A stretch of DNA of 64,000 nt from Brienomyrus brachyistius (Eukaryota; Chordata; Actinopteri; Osteoglossiformes; Mormyridae), in the NCBI RefSeq assembly GCF_023856365.1, contig NC_064548.1, forward strand, positions 10,403,642 through 10,467,641, given 5' to 3'. The notes beneath the pieces are model-generated. The model ran no database searches and was not told the DNA's origin. It was given only the letters and a program-made list of their open reading frames with translations. The position numbers were made by a program, and so were the translations under genes. Positions within the stretch are counted from its first letter, which is position 1. Each line of letters starts with the position of its first letter. Shown here one piece after another: positions 34,277 through 45,242 of the stretch.

Positions 34277-37200
34277 ATCGCATAGTTGACTGTGCATTTG
34301 GAACAGAAAAGGCTTCGGGGCATCTCCCCTTCTCCGGACGAAAGGAAAAATAGGGTTTCCTTTTTCTAAATATTTGTCCAAAAGACAGTTTTCCCAAAAA
34401 TATGATGTTTTCGACAGAACTGGCAGGAAAAAGTGGATTTGCTCTACTCTTCTGACTTGTCATGTGCTTTTATTGCGCATGCAATGTGAAGTGTATTATT
34501 TTGAGGCTTCTTGTCTTTAAATTGATCTCAAATTCAACGGCTGGGCAGTAAACCACCCCAAAATGCAGACAAAAGTAAAACGCTAAGATAGGAAACCTGC
34601 AGATGCCGTTTATGTTTACCAACCCACAGCTAAAAAACACAGACGAGTAGAAGGATAAAGAAAACTAGTACTGTGACAAGCCCTTGCCATACAACTAGGG
34701 AAATATAAAATATAACCCCATTCCTAACTTCATAGAGGGCAACCCACCTTTCCCTCCTAACAAAAAGTCAACTAAACCCTCACTAGATATCTTCATCGCC
34801 AGTAAGCCCAACCACCCACCCAAAGAAAAAAAAATAACCCAGTCCCCACAGAAAATGCTATTCAGATTGCTTCAGTGCATCAAACTCATCCCTCATTGCA
34901 ATCCCTTTGAAGGGGTCGATGTGCCTTTTTAACCCGGCAAGCGGGGCGTTCCTCAAACTGCTCACAGGTGCATCTACTAAACCCGAAATCAGTCTCTCGT
35001 CAGAGCGAGGAAGCACTCTCTTCCCACGGGATTGATGCTGTTATCTTTTTGATTTACGAAGTATGCAACATCAAGCTATGATTTCATGGGCACTATCAGC
35101 TATATAAAATGCTAGATATATGGTTTAAATTTCAATCTGAAACAAGGCCATCTTAAATATGAAGCAAAACAATTAAAGGCAGTCCTGTTTTGCTGGCTAT
35201 TCTGTTCTTATCTAATATCTTCTCGCATGTCTCAAATGGCCTCAAGACACAGCAACTCAGAAGAGAACTCTGACATCCAGAATATTATATTTTATTGTGT
35301 TGTAACATGACAAACAATGTGTGGATTTCTTTCCATTACATTGTGGCTCTGTTAAGCAAACCTTATTTCATTAAAATGCTTCCCTACATAGCCTGTAGCA
35401 AGAGACAGAAATCTCCACATGGATATAATATGTTCCCAGTCTTCTTGCCTTGTGAGTTGTCTAAGAACTGGCAACACTTTCACAATTACGGTGAATCATG
35501 TAAATGAAGACTACCCATAATGCACCATTTTTTTGCCTTGCATTTGGGTGACTGAGAACAACACATACATAAAAGCATATTTCACTGTGTGACTGTACTG
35601 TGAGAATTTAGCTTTAACTGTTGGGAAATGAGTACATTATGAGGTCGAATGTAGGAAGATACTGGTGCAACACAATGCCAAAAATTGTGTGTTATATAAA
35701 TAAGCACGTATGTTTAAAGTCAAGGCTGGTGGCTGAAACTGTAGCATACGGGTTAGATGAAAGAGCAAAGTGAAGACATCGTGTCATTAGCAAGAAGTTC
35801 GATTTTTCTTGTATTGATCTAATCTACTAAATAAACACAGCTGCTGTCAAGGAATGTATGCAGTGTCTGTATGGAATTGCTCTTTCCCACCAGGGACTCA
35901 CATCTGTGAGAAATCTACGGTAAAGCTGTGCCAGTAGAATTGATTATCAACGCAGGGTATAGGGTATCGCCTGGAAGGGTGGGACTCATCTGTGACACTG
36001 GAGACCTAAAATATTTATGTTTCCGACATTTTATCAATGGGTCACCTTGCTCTATCTGCCGATCTACCTGTTGTTTGGAAAAACGTATAATTAACCCCTG
36101 ATAATGCCACGAAAAAATACTTTTTAAGTAAAAGTTGAGCCATATTATGCTTAAAATGTAGAAGAGTTGGTTTCTTTTCAGTTCAGAATGATATCCTCTT
36201 CAGAGTGTACAGGCTTGTACAGTTTGGGATGACCTGCAGCTCAGAAGGATGCTGAAAGCCTGTTCCAGGAAAGACAAAACCGAAAATTCATCTTTCCCTC
36301 TTCCAACCGCCTACCCAGAGCAGGGTCTCTGGAACAGAAAGGCTTCAAAAGATCTAATACAAGTTTCAAAACCAATGTAGGTAAGGCAAGGGGTAGCAGA
36401 AACACTGAAATGCAAACCAGGTTACACAGTTTATACACCCTTTTCTGCCCCCATATCCTGGAGAGGGAGATCGGGGCTTCCACATCCCCCCACAAGCCTA
36501 CCTTAGACGAACACACTCTTGAGGGGGGGGCACTTTGGGGAGGCTCATAGCCAGCGGAGAAGAACACACAACCGGCAAAGCCAAACAAAGCAGGAGGCTG
36601 TGGAGATCCAAAAGGCAGCTGGGGGAGAGCGTTGATGCGGAGCCCTACCTTCAGCGCACACCTGGGTGGTGGGGAGAGCCCCATCTAACGTCACCAGGCT
36701 TACTTAATGCCATTTTAATTTCAGATTGTTTTTTTTCTCCTCCTTTACACACATTGTTTCCTTTTGTTTGAACAGGCCAGAGGGAAAGATGAATAAGGGG
36801 TCATTTTTTTTTCAACATCTGCGAGCAAACTTTTCCAGGATATCGTGTGATATGGCACGAGATACCTTCTGTTCCAGGATTTCAGTTTATTTTGCAATTA
36901 TCGAATGTGCAAATGTCTTCACTGGCGAGGAAAGGCTATATTTTGAGTAAATAAATCAAATTATCAATTAGCTAGCCCATGACATTTACGGAACCGTTTA
37001 CACCGACCCCAAATTGCTCCCTTACCCGCGCTTGTAAGAACAACATTATGAAAATTGTAAAATTATCTGACATAATCGCTATGGTTACCAAAACCACAAA
37101 GAACGTGAAAAGTCATCGTTATTGTGCAGGAACACGAACATGGCTCGTACAGAGTGCGGCAGGCTTGTTTGGGCTCCACGTAACAGCCCCCGGAACGATG

Positions 37201-37610
37201 TGAAGATGGCCAGGGTAATTCCCTGATATCTGTCATCCGGGTGTTTTTGTGGATGGAACAGGCGCTGTATCCTTTCCCCGCATTTGGATCTGAGGCTGCG
37301 GAGAAAAGCCATCCAAGTGTCGGCCCCTGAGCTGGGATTCCGGTTCCTCCACGCGTTTCCATTCCAGGCAAGTTCAGCACTTGGCCAGCAGCACAGGATC
37401 CCGCCTGGCCAGATGAGCTGACGTGCATTCGGGTCACGGCGCCAGTGATTGTTGCCCCTGGGTCTCCGCTACATAGGACTCTGACTAACAGCGGGCCTTA
37501 TTCTGACGGAATGGTTGTCCGGCGGAGCTGCGATGCTCATCTTGCGCGCATGGCTAGCGGCCACCGCTAACGGCAGCTTAGTGTAGCTTACGACCGCTCT
37601 GTGTTTCCAG
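34277..37610. other. unique sequence, no gene seen
   Basis: A minus-strand frame of 147 codons at 36241-36684 is hydrophobic in the middle but has no recognisable domain. 37200-37610 is relatively CpG-rich and leads into the possible exon at 37611. No repeat recognised. Confidence 0.45.
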
Positions 37611-37671
37611 GGGGATATCATCACTCAAGCTAAAATGCTGAAGCAGAAGGACATTAAACCAAATGACAGAG
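37611..37671 (+). CDS. possible 61-nt internal coding exon, protein unknown
   Basis: A pyrimidine-rich acceptor (CGCTCTGTGTTTCCAG, ending 37610) precedes the segment and a plausible donor (AGAG/GTAGAG, GT at 37672) follows. Only one of the three frames is open, and it reads GDIITQAKMLKQKDIKPNDR, a lysine-rich, probably helical peptide with coding-like codon use. The upstream 300 bases are CpG-rich. I cannot name the protein and find no partner exon in the window, as would be expected if this were one exon of a gene with very long introns. Chance agreement of short splice motifs is the main alternative. Confidence 0.3.
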
Positions 37672-39360
37672 GTAGAGTGGGCTTGTTCATTTGTATTGAC
37701 TTATCACTCACCGTTCCCCCTTAAACGGCCAACGGTGGCTCATTTCGCTCAGACCGACTGACAGTTACAGCTCCGGCACTGAAATTAAACGCGTTCGAGG
37801 CGCAGAGGTCTGGGGAGAGGGAATGTCCGGGTAAATGCTCTAGTGACATTTATGCGTGTGCTACTCACAACTGTGTCCGGGGGCTCACATCCGTGGAATA
37901 TTTGACTTGTGTTAGTTCATCTCCCCGTCAGACTCTGTAGAAACTCTCAGAGTCCCGTACCAGGCCCACAATCCCGGAAGTGCAGTGGTTTTCATTTGGG
38001 CCTTTTTGTTTCTCTGTACCAGAGGTACCAGCAGAATACTGCAGCTAGCCTTCATTCATTGGCGATCATTCATTTTAGCCATAATCCCAGGGTTGACCAG
38101 TCTTCAGAAGTCATGCTTCGAAATACATTTTAACTTTGGGTTAAACACCCAAATTATTTTGTCAAATAATCCCTTCAATAACGCAACGCAGTGATGGTGA
38201 CAGCCAGCATACCCCTTGAGCTGCCGAGGCCTAGTTCAGTGCAAAAAGACAAAACTGAGGCAAAAAAACTGATTTGTGTACAATAAATAAGGGTCTCTGA
38301 GGTCTTAGCCCTTAGGTGAGTCATCTACTTTTAAGCCTGCAGTATATAAAGCCTACTAATTCAGAGCTTAAATTCCCTCTTGTAGGATTACAGAGATTGA
38401 AATCTCCCTGCACAATAGAGTAAATGGTGAAACATTATATACATTATTTGATTCGATGGGGGCCGGAATGCCTGTGTGATTCTCCAAAGAGATTAGGCTC
38501 AGGGTTCGATGTCTATCTGATCGTAACTGTAAATGACTCTGGCTCCGTATCATGGTGCTTTATAATTGCTCATCTTGTTTGGAGGGAGGGAGGGGTGCCT
38601 GGTTTGGAAGGGGGCTTCTGTTTAAGGGCCCGCTGCCTGCGGTTTGCGGTGGGGCTGGGGATGATTATCTGTTTGTGCCGACTCAGCATCTTACATTGTT
38701 AACTTACGGTTTTGGGTTGCAGAGTTGAGAACAGACCAATGACTCCGCCCCCCCCCCACTGGCCCAAACTCTACTTCACATGACCCTTTATAAACATCAA
38801 CCTCACAACCTGCCTACATTAACTGCAAAAACAAATAATACATAAATACATTTTTCCAGGATATACACAACAGGCAATTTGTTATGCAAGTTGGCATTTT
38901 TGGTGGAATCACTTAGATGATTGTTGGTTTTTTATTAATTTATTTTTTTTGATGTGGTCTGATCTTTTAAATTCTACACTGCATGTGCATGGTAATTGTC
39001 TGCGTGTAGATGCGAAAATGAAAGCCTTCACTAAATAAATATTCATTTGACATAAAGTCATTGTCACTTTCTAATTGACAGGCTACGCAACTATGATTTA
39101 AATGAAATGTGAGCGGTGTGAGCGGATTAATGTCTACTTTATGATTACGTGGGTGTGTGTGTGTGTGTTCGTGTTCCCCAGGGCATCCCAGCATCCTTTG
39201 CAAGGTGCCATCGCCCCATATCATCCCCTTGCTGACAGCGATAAGATACGCGCTCGCTGTAACCCTGCCTTTCATCAGTAGTCATGGAAGATGGATGAAT
39301 AAAACCACTGAGGAGAAAAAGCACGTTTTCCTAGACTATTGTTTTCACATTCGCTAATAA
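37672..39360. other. unique sequence, no gene seen
   Basis: A short poly-C run lies at about 38749-38757 and a (GT)n run at about 39154-39168. Frames up to 102 codons lack domains. Confidence 0.5.
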
Positions 39361-39600
39361 ATTCCATCCATCCATCTTCCATCTGCTTCCTCAGTATAGA
39401 GTTATGGTGGGGGCTGGAGCCTATCCCAGGCTACAAAGGGCAGAAGGAGGGGGAACATCCTGGACGATGTCCCCGGCCTCATGTCCTGTGTTTCCTGGGA
39501 GAGGCTGAGGTTCACCGCAGCCCCATAGCGGATAGACATTCACACGCCTCACATAGACTTAACTCTTAATTCCCCAGGTCCTACGTCCAGTTCACCCCTT
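39361..39600 (-). repeat. minus-strand GGAT-tailed retroelement 3' end
   Basis: It begins with CCATCCATCCAT, the reverse of the GGAT tail, followed by ATCTGCTTCCTCAG, GGGGGCTGGAGCCTATCCCA then GGCTACAAAGGGCAG, and later ATTCACACGCCTCACATAGA. This order is the reverse complement of the 3' end of a common fish non-LTR/SINE tail. Confidence 0.6.
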
Positions 39601-40301
39601 GCACATGTAAATGCTAACAGTTTGTTATTAAGTGCTGTTATTTTCATTTATTTCATTCATTTATTTCACTTGCTGTCTAGGATTTATTTGGCACTTTGGT
39701 CTGCCGGAAGAACACTTACATGAACTATGCAATACACATTTCACCAGATATTAGGTACAACACCCTCAAAACACACATTTTTTTGAAGATGTCATAAATT
39801 ACTTTTAATAGCCATGAAAATAAATAAGAATCCGAATGTCACGTTGTTGTATTTCACCCAATGAGTGTTAATAGTTGGTTTCTGTCCACAACGCTGACTG
39901 CTACAGTAACACAGCTTGTATGCTTGTCCCCATCACTGATCTGCAGCGCCCACAGTTATCTGTGCTTTGACTGTGCATTCGCCCTGTTCCTGCTTTTCTG
40001 CAGTCCATAGAACCACAGTGCCTTCTAAGGCCTTCTTTCTGACAGCTAAAGGGAGCCTCTGGCAGGACTTATGAATCACAATACACACCTTTGCACCTCC
40101 TGTTTGTTCAGTGGGCATCACAGATAAATCCCAGAATGTATTTTCGGACAGTTTCTGGTTTGTCATGACATTTACAGTACGATGTCGTGTATAGCAACAT
40201 TATCACAGTCTGAGACGCGTTTGACAAGCTGGCAAAGCAAACAACCCTGAACCATTTCTTCATGCTGACAGCATGCAAGTATAAAAAGTGTTATTGTCTT
40301 T
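39601..40301. other. unique sequence, no gene seen
   Basis: No repeat or gene recognised. Confidence 0.5.
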
Positions 40302-40435
40302 CATCCATCCATCTTTCCATCCATCCATCCATCCATCCATCCATCCTTCCTTCCATCCATCCATCCATCCATCCATCCATCCATCCATCCATCCTCTATC
40401 TGCTTATCCAGGTCAGGGTCACCTGGAGCTGTAAT
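40302..40435 (-). repeat. (CCAT)n array with a minus-strand retroelement tail
   Basis: CCAT/CCTT units run from 40302 to about 40394, followed by TCTATCTGCTTATCCAGGTC then AGGGTCACCTGGAGCTG. This is the mirror of the GGATAAGC...GGATGGAT tail seen at 60790-60826. The array was probably seeded by that tail and then expanded. Confidence 0.8.
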
Positions 40436-40595
40436 ATTATTATTGTTATAATTATAACAACAACAACAACAATAATAATAATCATAATAATAATAATTAT
40501 TATTATTATGATTATTATTATTATTACATTTGTTGTTGTAGTCACTATTATTATTAACAGCAACAATAGTAATAATTATTATAATAAGAATAATG
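40436..40595. repeat. (ATT/AAT/AAC)n low-complexity tract
   Basis: Imperfect ATT, AAC and AAT triplets over about 160 bases on alternating strands. Part of the tract can fold on itself (AATAATAAT near 40488 against ATTATTATT near 40500). Confidence 0.9.
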
Positions 40596-40658
40596 CCTTA
40601 CAGTGACGTATGAAACAATTTCAGAACTAAGGAGAAGTGAAAACAAAGTATATCATTT

Positions 40659-40668
40659 ACACACACAG

Positions 40669-40698
<30 letters not shown>
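40659..40698. repeat. (CA)n microsatellite
   Basis: About 20 CA units with a single CAGA interruption near 40667 and another at the end. Confidence 0.95.
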
Positions 40699-40700
<2 letters not shown>

Positions 40701-41315
40701 GGTATGCATATAGGAAATGTATTTATTTATTTACTTTCCACTGCATGCTTTCCCTTTCAAGCTGCTCTGCTCTCCCATCCAAATGAGATCAATAGGCTCC
40801 TGCTGTGCACTGCGGTGATGACGTCACAGTGGGTGGGAGGGGCGGGGGGGTGTTCAATGTGGGGAAATGAATCAGCCCCCACTCCCCGGGATCCGGGTCA
40901 GCGCCGGGCCTCGGCACAACATCAGCGCCTGTGCAGCAGTCACTCAGCACTTTCCCTGGGAAGACAATGCTCTTTTTCTGACCAGAGATCAAAAAAAGCA
41001 AAGCATAATCATGGGGGAAAGGATACAAGTTGAAGCCCTTTTTACCGGGTCATTCTGGGAGGGGTGCAGGGTTAGGAGGAGGTATCAGCTCTCGTAGCCT
41101 CATAATGCGGTGCGCAGGATTCTCAGAAACAGCGAGATTTGACAGACTGATGAATTGCTCTGTAGCTAATGGTCTTAGATTTCCCAGAAATATTTCATGG
41201 TATTTTTCCTTTTATAATGCTACATTTTAAGGCCAGATCCATAAATATGGCACGGGTCAGGCTAATTGATGGATAGATGATGAGGCATATTACATTGAGA
41301 TATCCATTGATTCAG
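40699..41315. other. unique sequence, partly GC-rich, no gene seen
   Basis: The tract 41115-41220 is enhancer-like (AGACTGATGAATTGCTCTGT, AGCTAATGGTCTTAGATTTC). Frames at 40704-41230 lack domains. Confidence 0.4.
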
Positions 41316-41565
41316 GCTCACGGTGAATGAGGAGCCAGGGTGGGGTACATCCTGCTTGGAATTCCATTCTGTCATAGAAGACACATCTACACATCAATCA
41401 CACTAATGGCGTCTTAAACATACCCGTTTACCTAAACCATGTGTTTCTGGACTGCAGGAGAAAATGACGGGAGGAAACTTTCACCATCCATCCATCAATC
41501 CATCCGTCCATCCATCCATCCATCCATCCATCGTCCAATCACTTATCCAGGATACGGTTGCACTG
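41316..41565 (-). repeat. diverged minus-strand GGAT-tailed retroelement copy with (CCAT)n
   Basis: CCAGGGTGGGGTACATCCTG, a stretch with ACACATCTACACATCAATCACACTAATGG-type wording (41381-41409), CGTTTACCTAAACCATGTGT then TTCTGGACTGCAGGAG, and then (CCAT)n at 41484-41532 followed by CACTTATCCAGGATACGG. The phrases follow minus-strand repeat wording, but the (CCAT)n block may belong to a second, adjacent copy. Confidence 0.5.
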
Positions 41566-43065
41566 AAACTTGCATTCACATATATATTTATACAAACTTC
41601 TGGATACTTGAACATTTTATATTATTAGAGATTTTCTAGACTTTGAGTGATTCCTCTTCTATTTTTCTGTCTGCGTTTGTTTACAAAAGAGCAGCGTTTG
41701 CCAACTAGTAGTAGCAGTGTGTTGATGTCAAGGAGATTAAGTAATTAAACACGTGTGTTTTGGATTCCAAAACAACGAACATTTTGCTTATTCCTTTTTT
41801 TTTAAACTGTGCAGAATACTCCAATAAACTGAGGCATTCAAAACCATAAATGACAGAGATCGAACATTTACGGGATGGTTTACCCCATACTCCAACAGAC
41901 AGTTATCATTTTCCGACTTAATCCCACAGCAGGATATAAAGAAAAATAATAGGACTTTAGGTCAGGAGCCCCTTTCCAGACTCGGAAAAGATTTACCTCA
42001 CGGGGAAACATTGTTCATGCCCATGAAGCATTATTATGGGAATGTGTGTATGCTGTATGTGCCTGAAAGACTGTAAGGTTACTGAAAAGCTATTTGTTTA
42101 GTTGCAATATTATTTTAAACACAAGACTGTACTACTTAATGTGGATGAGAAGCCTACTGATGTGATCTTTGTTTGCTTTGGACACATTATTCGCGAAATC
42201 CATCAAATCAATAAATCACCAAACGGCCGGTGAGGCCTTTGTTTAGATTAGTTTCACTTGGACCATCTTTCCTTAGGAAAGAATCCAATTCAAGCGGTAG
42301 GGAGAAGTTCCTATCCTGCAGCTGCTTCCATGTCTACGTTGGCTGAACTGACAGATCCTCCACAGGAGATTCCTTCTGCGTCCATCGCTCGGCACTCAGT
42401 GACATGCCACCAGGCCTGGGGTCCAAAGCACATGCACATACCCTGCTGGCTTTTTTTTCTATGTTTTGTCAATGGCAAGCTTCCAATCAAAATTATGATC
42501 AAGAATACAATAACGTAATAGGAAAGTCTGAAAACTATGAAAACCCATCAATACAAGAGACACGCAGGACTCCTGACGTAGGAACGTTAGCAGGACTCAC
42601 TGATTGCTGATTTAAGTCAAATAAAGACTTTCCAGATACACAAATCCGCAGAGGTACGTTTGACTATCACTCCATTAGCTAGTAACAGGTTTAAAACGAT
42701 GCATGTTCCCAAACACGCCCTTGCGTCTGGTTCCAGGCTCCTTACTGCACATGCGACAGCTATACATACCTGTAAGCTCAGAAAAGGCCATTTTTGCTCT
42801 TCCTCCCAGTGAGTCATGATGAGCTCTCTGAACCGGAGTGAAAACCAGGCAGAAAAGCTTGTGAACACTTTGTAATGTACCTACTTTCAGCGTTTTCATG
42901 GAAGGTATTATTTCACTTTTTGACTGGAGAATCGAACGCTTGATTACAGTATATGATTATATGACATGATTTAGATATCAGATAAACCAAATGAATGTTG
43001 CATGCTCTAAACACTGGAATGCAATGTTATTACTAATTAAATTATTAACTACAGTATATTCACCT
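41566..43065. other. unique sequence, no gene seen
   Basis: A short block at 42170-42255 (TGATCTTTGTTTGCTTTGGA, TCGCGAAATCCATCAAATCA) has enhancer-like texture. Frames at 42258-42899 lack domains. Confidence 0.5.
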
Positions 43066-43409
43066 GGGGTGGCACGATGGTGCAGTGGTTAGCACTGTTG
43101 CCTCACATCTCTGTGAGAAAGGTTTGAGTCTCTGTCATGATTCCATAGGTGTGGAGTTTGCATGTTCTCCCCATGTTGTTGTGGGAAGTCTTTTCCTCCA
43201 GGAAATGGTCCTCTGGTCCCCCCTCCCCCACCACAGTCCAAATATGTGCTGAGGATAATTTAAGTTATCAAATATAACATCATCAAAGCACTGGGTTGGT
43301 GCCCAATCCAGGATTGTCCCCTGTCTTGTGCAAGTAACCTCCAGCATGGGCTCCAGATCACCAGTGACCCTGAATAGGATAAGTGGTTGCAGAAAATGGA
43401 TGGATATAG
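43066..43409 (+). mobile_element. near full-length GGAT-tailed, tRNA-derived SINE (diverged)
   Basis: The head contains an A-box-like GATGGTGCAGTGGTTAGCAC at 43077-43096 and a B-box-like GGTTTGAGTCT at 43121-43131. The body has GTGGAGTTTGCATGTTCTCC, then CACCACAGTCCAAATATGTG. The end is ACCCTGAATAGGATAAGTGG then AAAATGGATGGAT. It is collinear with the copy at 60495-60826 but more diverged. Its 3' end lies directly against a Tc1-like remnant, so the SINE probably truncated or landed at the edge of that element. No clear target duplication was found. Confidence 0.85.
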
Positions 43410-43419
43410 TAACCCCATG

Positions 43420-43870
43420 AGCACTAAGGCCTGTGTGTTGTGACACATTACTCCTGTGATCATTGTTAAAATTATATGCAATTTCTGCCAGAGTAGCCCT
43501 TCTGCTGGTTTGTACCACACAAGATAGCCTTCATTCACATCCCCAATTGATGAATCTTGGCCGCCCAACACCCTGTCGGCGTTGTAGATTTTCCCTCCTC
43601 AGATCACTCTCAGTAGGTGCTCACCAAAGCTGACACTGAGCACCCCACAAGACTGGCTGATTCGAAGGTGCTATGACCCATGCGCCTGTCCAAAATGATT
43701 GGCCCTTGTATGCTATGACCCATGCGTCTGTCCATGATGATTGGGCCTTGTGTGCTATGACCCATGTGCCTTTCCATAATGATTGGCCCTTGTCAAAGTC
43801 ACTCAGATTGTTAGCCCTGCCTATTTATTCTGTACTTAATATGTCGACTATAACTACTGAATGTATTACC
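43420..43870 (-). pseudogene. Tc1-like transposase DNA-binding domain remnant
   Basis: Minus-strand reading gives recognisable pieces of a Tc1-like transposase N-terminus: DKGQ near 43795, then the tandem region, then (about 43410-43520, another frame) VQTSRRATLAEIAYNFNNDH, corresponding to the 'V.TSRRATVAQIA' helix-turn-helix segment of this family. Pieces lie in different frames and are interrupted by stops. No DDE residues remain. The protein bound transposon ends in the nucleus when active; this copy is dead. Confidence 0.75.
43670..43795. repeat. exact-period 3 x 42-bp tandem repeat inside a Tc1-like remnant
   Basis: Three head-to-tail units start at 43670, 43712 and 43754, each beginning GCTATGACCCATG and ending GATTGG.CCTTG plus three bases. 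The unit is 14 codons long. On the minus strand one frame stays open through all three copies and repeats a W.I.A...GQS-like pattern. The family consensus has this segment once, so it was triplicated after or during the life of the element. Units differ by a handful of substitutions. Confidence 0.9.
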
Positions 43871-43972
43871 ATCTAATATATCCCAGATCTTGACATGCAC
43901 TGTTTTTCTTAGATAGTCAATATTTTTCGTTTCACGTGGGGCCGATGATAATGCTTTAGCTCATCAGTGGTC

Positions 43973-45099
43973 TTAGGTGTGCTGTTGACAGTAAAGAATA
44001 AGGTATCATAGTTGAGCACATTCAGTAATGCGCCAAAATTAAAATGCACCAGTTTAGATAATAAGTTTCGGTTTCTTAGATACCTGTCTCCATAAACAAG
44101 TAAACAAACAATGGTATTTGAAGCCACTACTACTGACACTGTTGCGTTCAGCTAGAATGCACAAAGTTGAGAATGTGGTTCAAGTGATTTCAATACATTT
44201 TCAAGCACGAGTAATATTCTCTAGATGGACCATTAGGTTGCTCTTTTATGTGTTAAACCACAATGACCATATCTGCCTGGGCTTCAATGGCTTCCATGTG
44301 TGTCTGCATACCATAAGAGTGCGTGAACAGCTCATCAAAAGCACTCCTTTGTACTATGATTTTGATAGAGGTCAGGGAAGAGTCATTTTAGAAGGATAGG
44401 CCTGTGTATTGTGTCACTGCCTGGCAGTTTAACGTAAACCATTTAAAGACCTTTATTGAAAAAAAAAAAAAACAACCATGATTTTGGACCATGACTGGTC
44501 CATAAAACTAAGTTTGACTCATGGGAATAAAATGTAGTCAAATGTACATTTTTGTTTTTATTTTGTTTTTGTTTTGATTTACGGGTATACAGCTATAAAA
44601 CTTATTCTCTAAAGAAGGACCCAAAGAGGTATAAACACTAAATGTGATCATCCTTTCATTAAACGTTGAGTTTTTCAGGTAATATATAATTTGTTGAATG
44701 TTGTGACTAATATACAGTATAACATATATCTCATAAATGCTATTGTCAAAGACATACAGTATACGACTGACTCTGAGGTGAAACACATTTTCTTCATTAT
44801 GGGCAAGGCCATAAGCATGGTCCACTGAAAGGCACCAGCCGGCCTTTAACCGATGATTCATCAGATTTAACACGGATATATAAAAGGAATAGTAGGAACA
44901 CAAGTTCCCAACATTGGGATTAGTGCCCACTGCAAAGTTACCGGCTCCACACGCTGATGACTTTGTGTAGAACATTTCTCCTTCCTGAAATGAGGATTTA
45001 TTTCTCATCTGTACAAAAATGAGAACAGGTATATCACAATGTGTTTTTTCCCCACATATCCCATGGTGATCTCATTTTTAAGGACATACAGTGGGAGTG
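43973..45099. other. unique sequence, no gene seen
   Basis: An A13 run lies near 44459 and a T/GTTTT-rich tract at 44547-44577. A 156-codon minus-strand frame at 44538-45008 has no recognisable domain. Confidence 0.5.
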
Positions 45100-45242
45100 A
45101 AATTTCAGGTCATTTTTCGGGGGTAAGGCCTTTGCTCAAGGGCTCAACAGGAACGTGGTTGCTCTGCCCGGAATTTACATCGGTGCCCTTTCCATCACAT
45201 GCACAGAAGCCTAACACATCCACTCCCTGCCATGTTTCGGTG
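45100..45242 (+). repeat. dispersed repeat, 'aaggcctttgctcaagggct' family
   Basis: GGGTAAGGCCTTTGCTCAAG then GGCTCAACAGG, followed by a stretch ending CCATCACATGCACAGAAGCC then TAACACATCCACTCCCTGCC, has the same order as 32190-32306 and 60985-61165. Diverged and truncated at the 5' side. Confidence 0.6.

Larger units (their letters stand above)
43411..43972 (-). mobile_element. Tc1-like transposon remnant (5' part, minus strand)
   Basis: Read on the minus strand, the segment starts near a decayed terminus: on the plus strand GATAATGCTTTAGCTCATCA resembles the family end 'CATAATG..TTGGCTCATCGGTG'. It continues through the N-terminal DNA-binding coding region and is cut off at the SINE boundary. 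The catalytic part and the other terminus are missing. It contains an internal 3 x 42-bp tandem repeat. Confidence 0.75.

Noticed and set aside
36241..36684. 147-codon minus-strand frame with a hydrophobic centre
   Set aside because: No recognisable family. Proline/leucine-rich stretches come from GC-rich sequence.
40262..40606. 114-codon frame with His/Pro/Ser and then Ile repeats
   Set aside because: It is a translation of the (CCAT)n and (ATT)n simple repeats.
44538..45008. 156-codon minus-strand frame
   Set aside because: Low-complexity Asn/Lys/Ile start from an AT-rich tract, no domain, no splice context.
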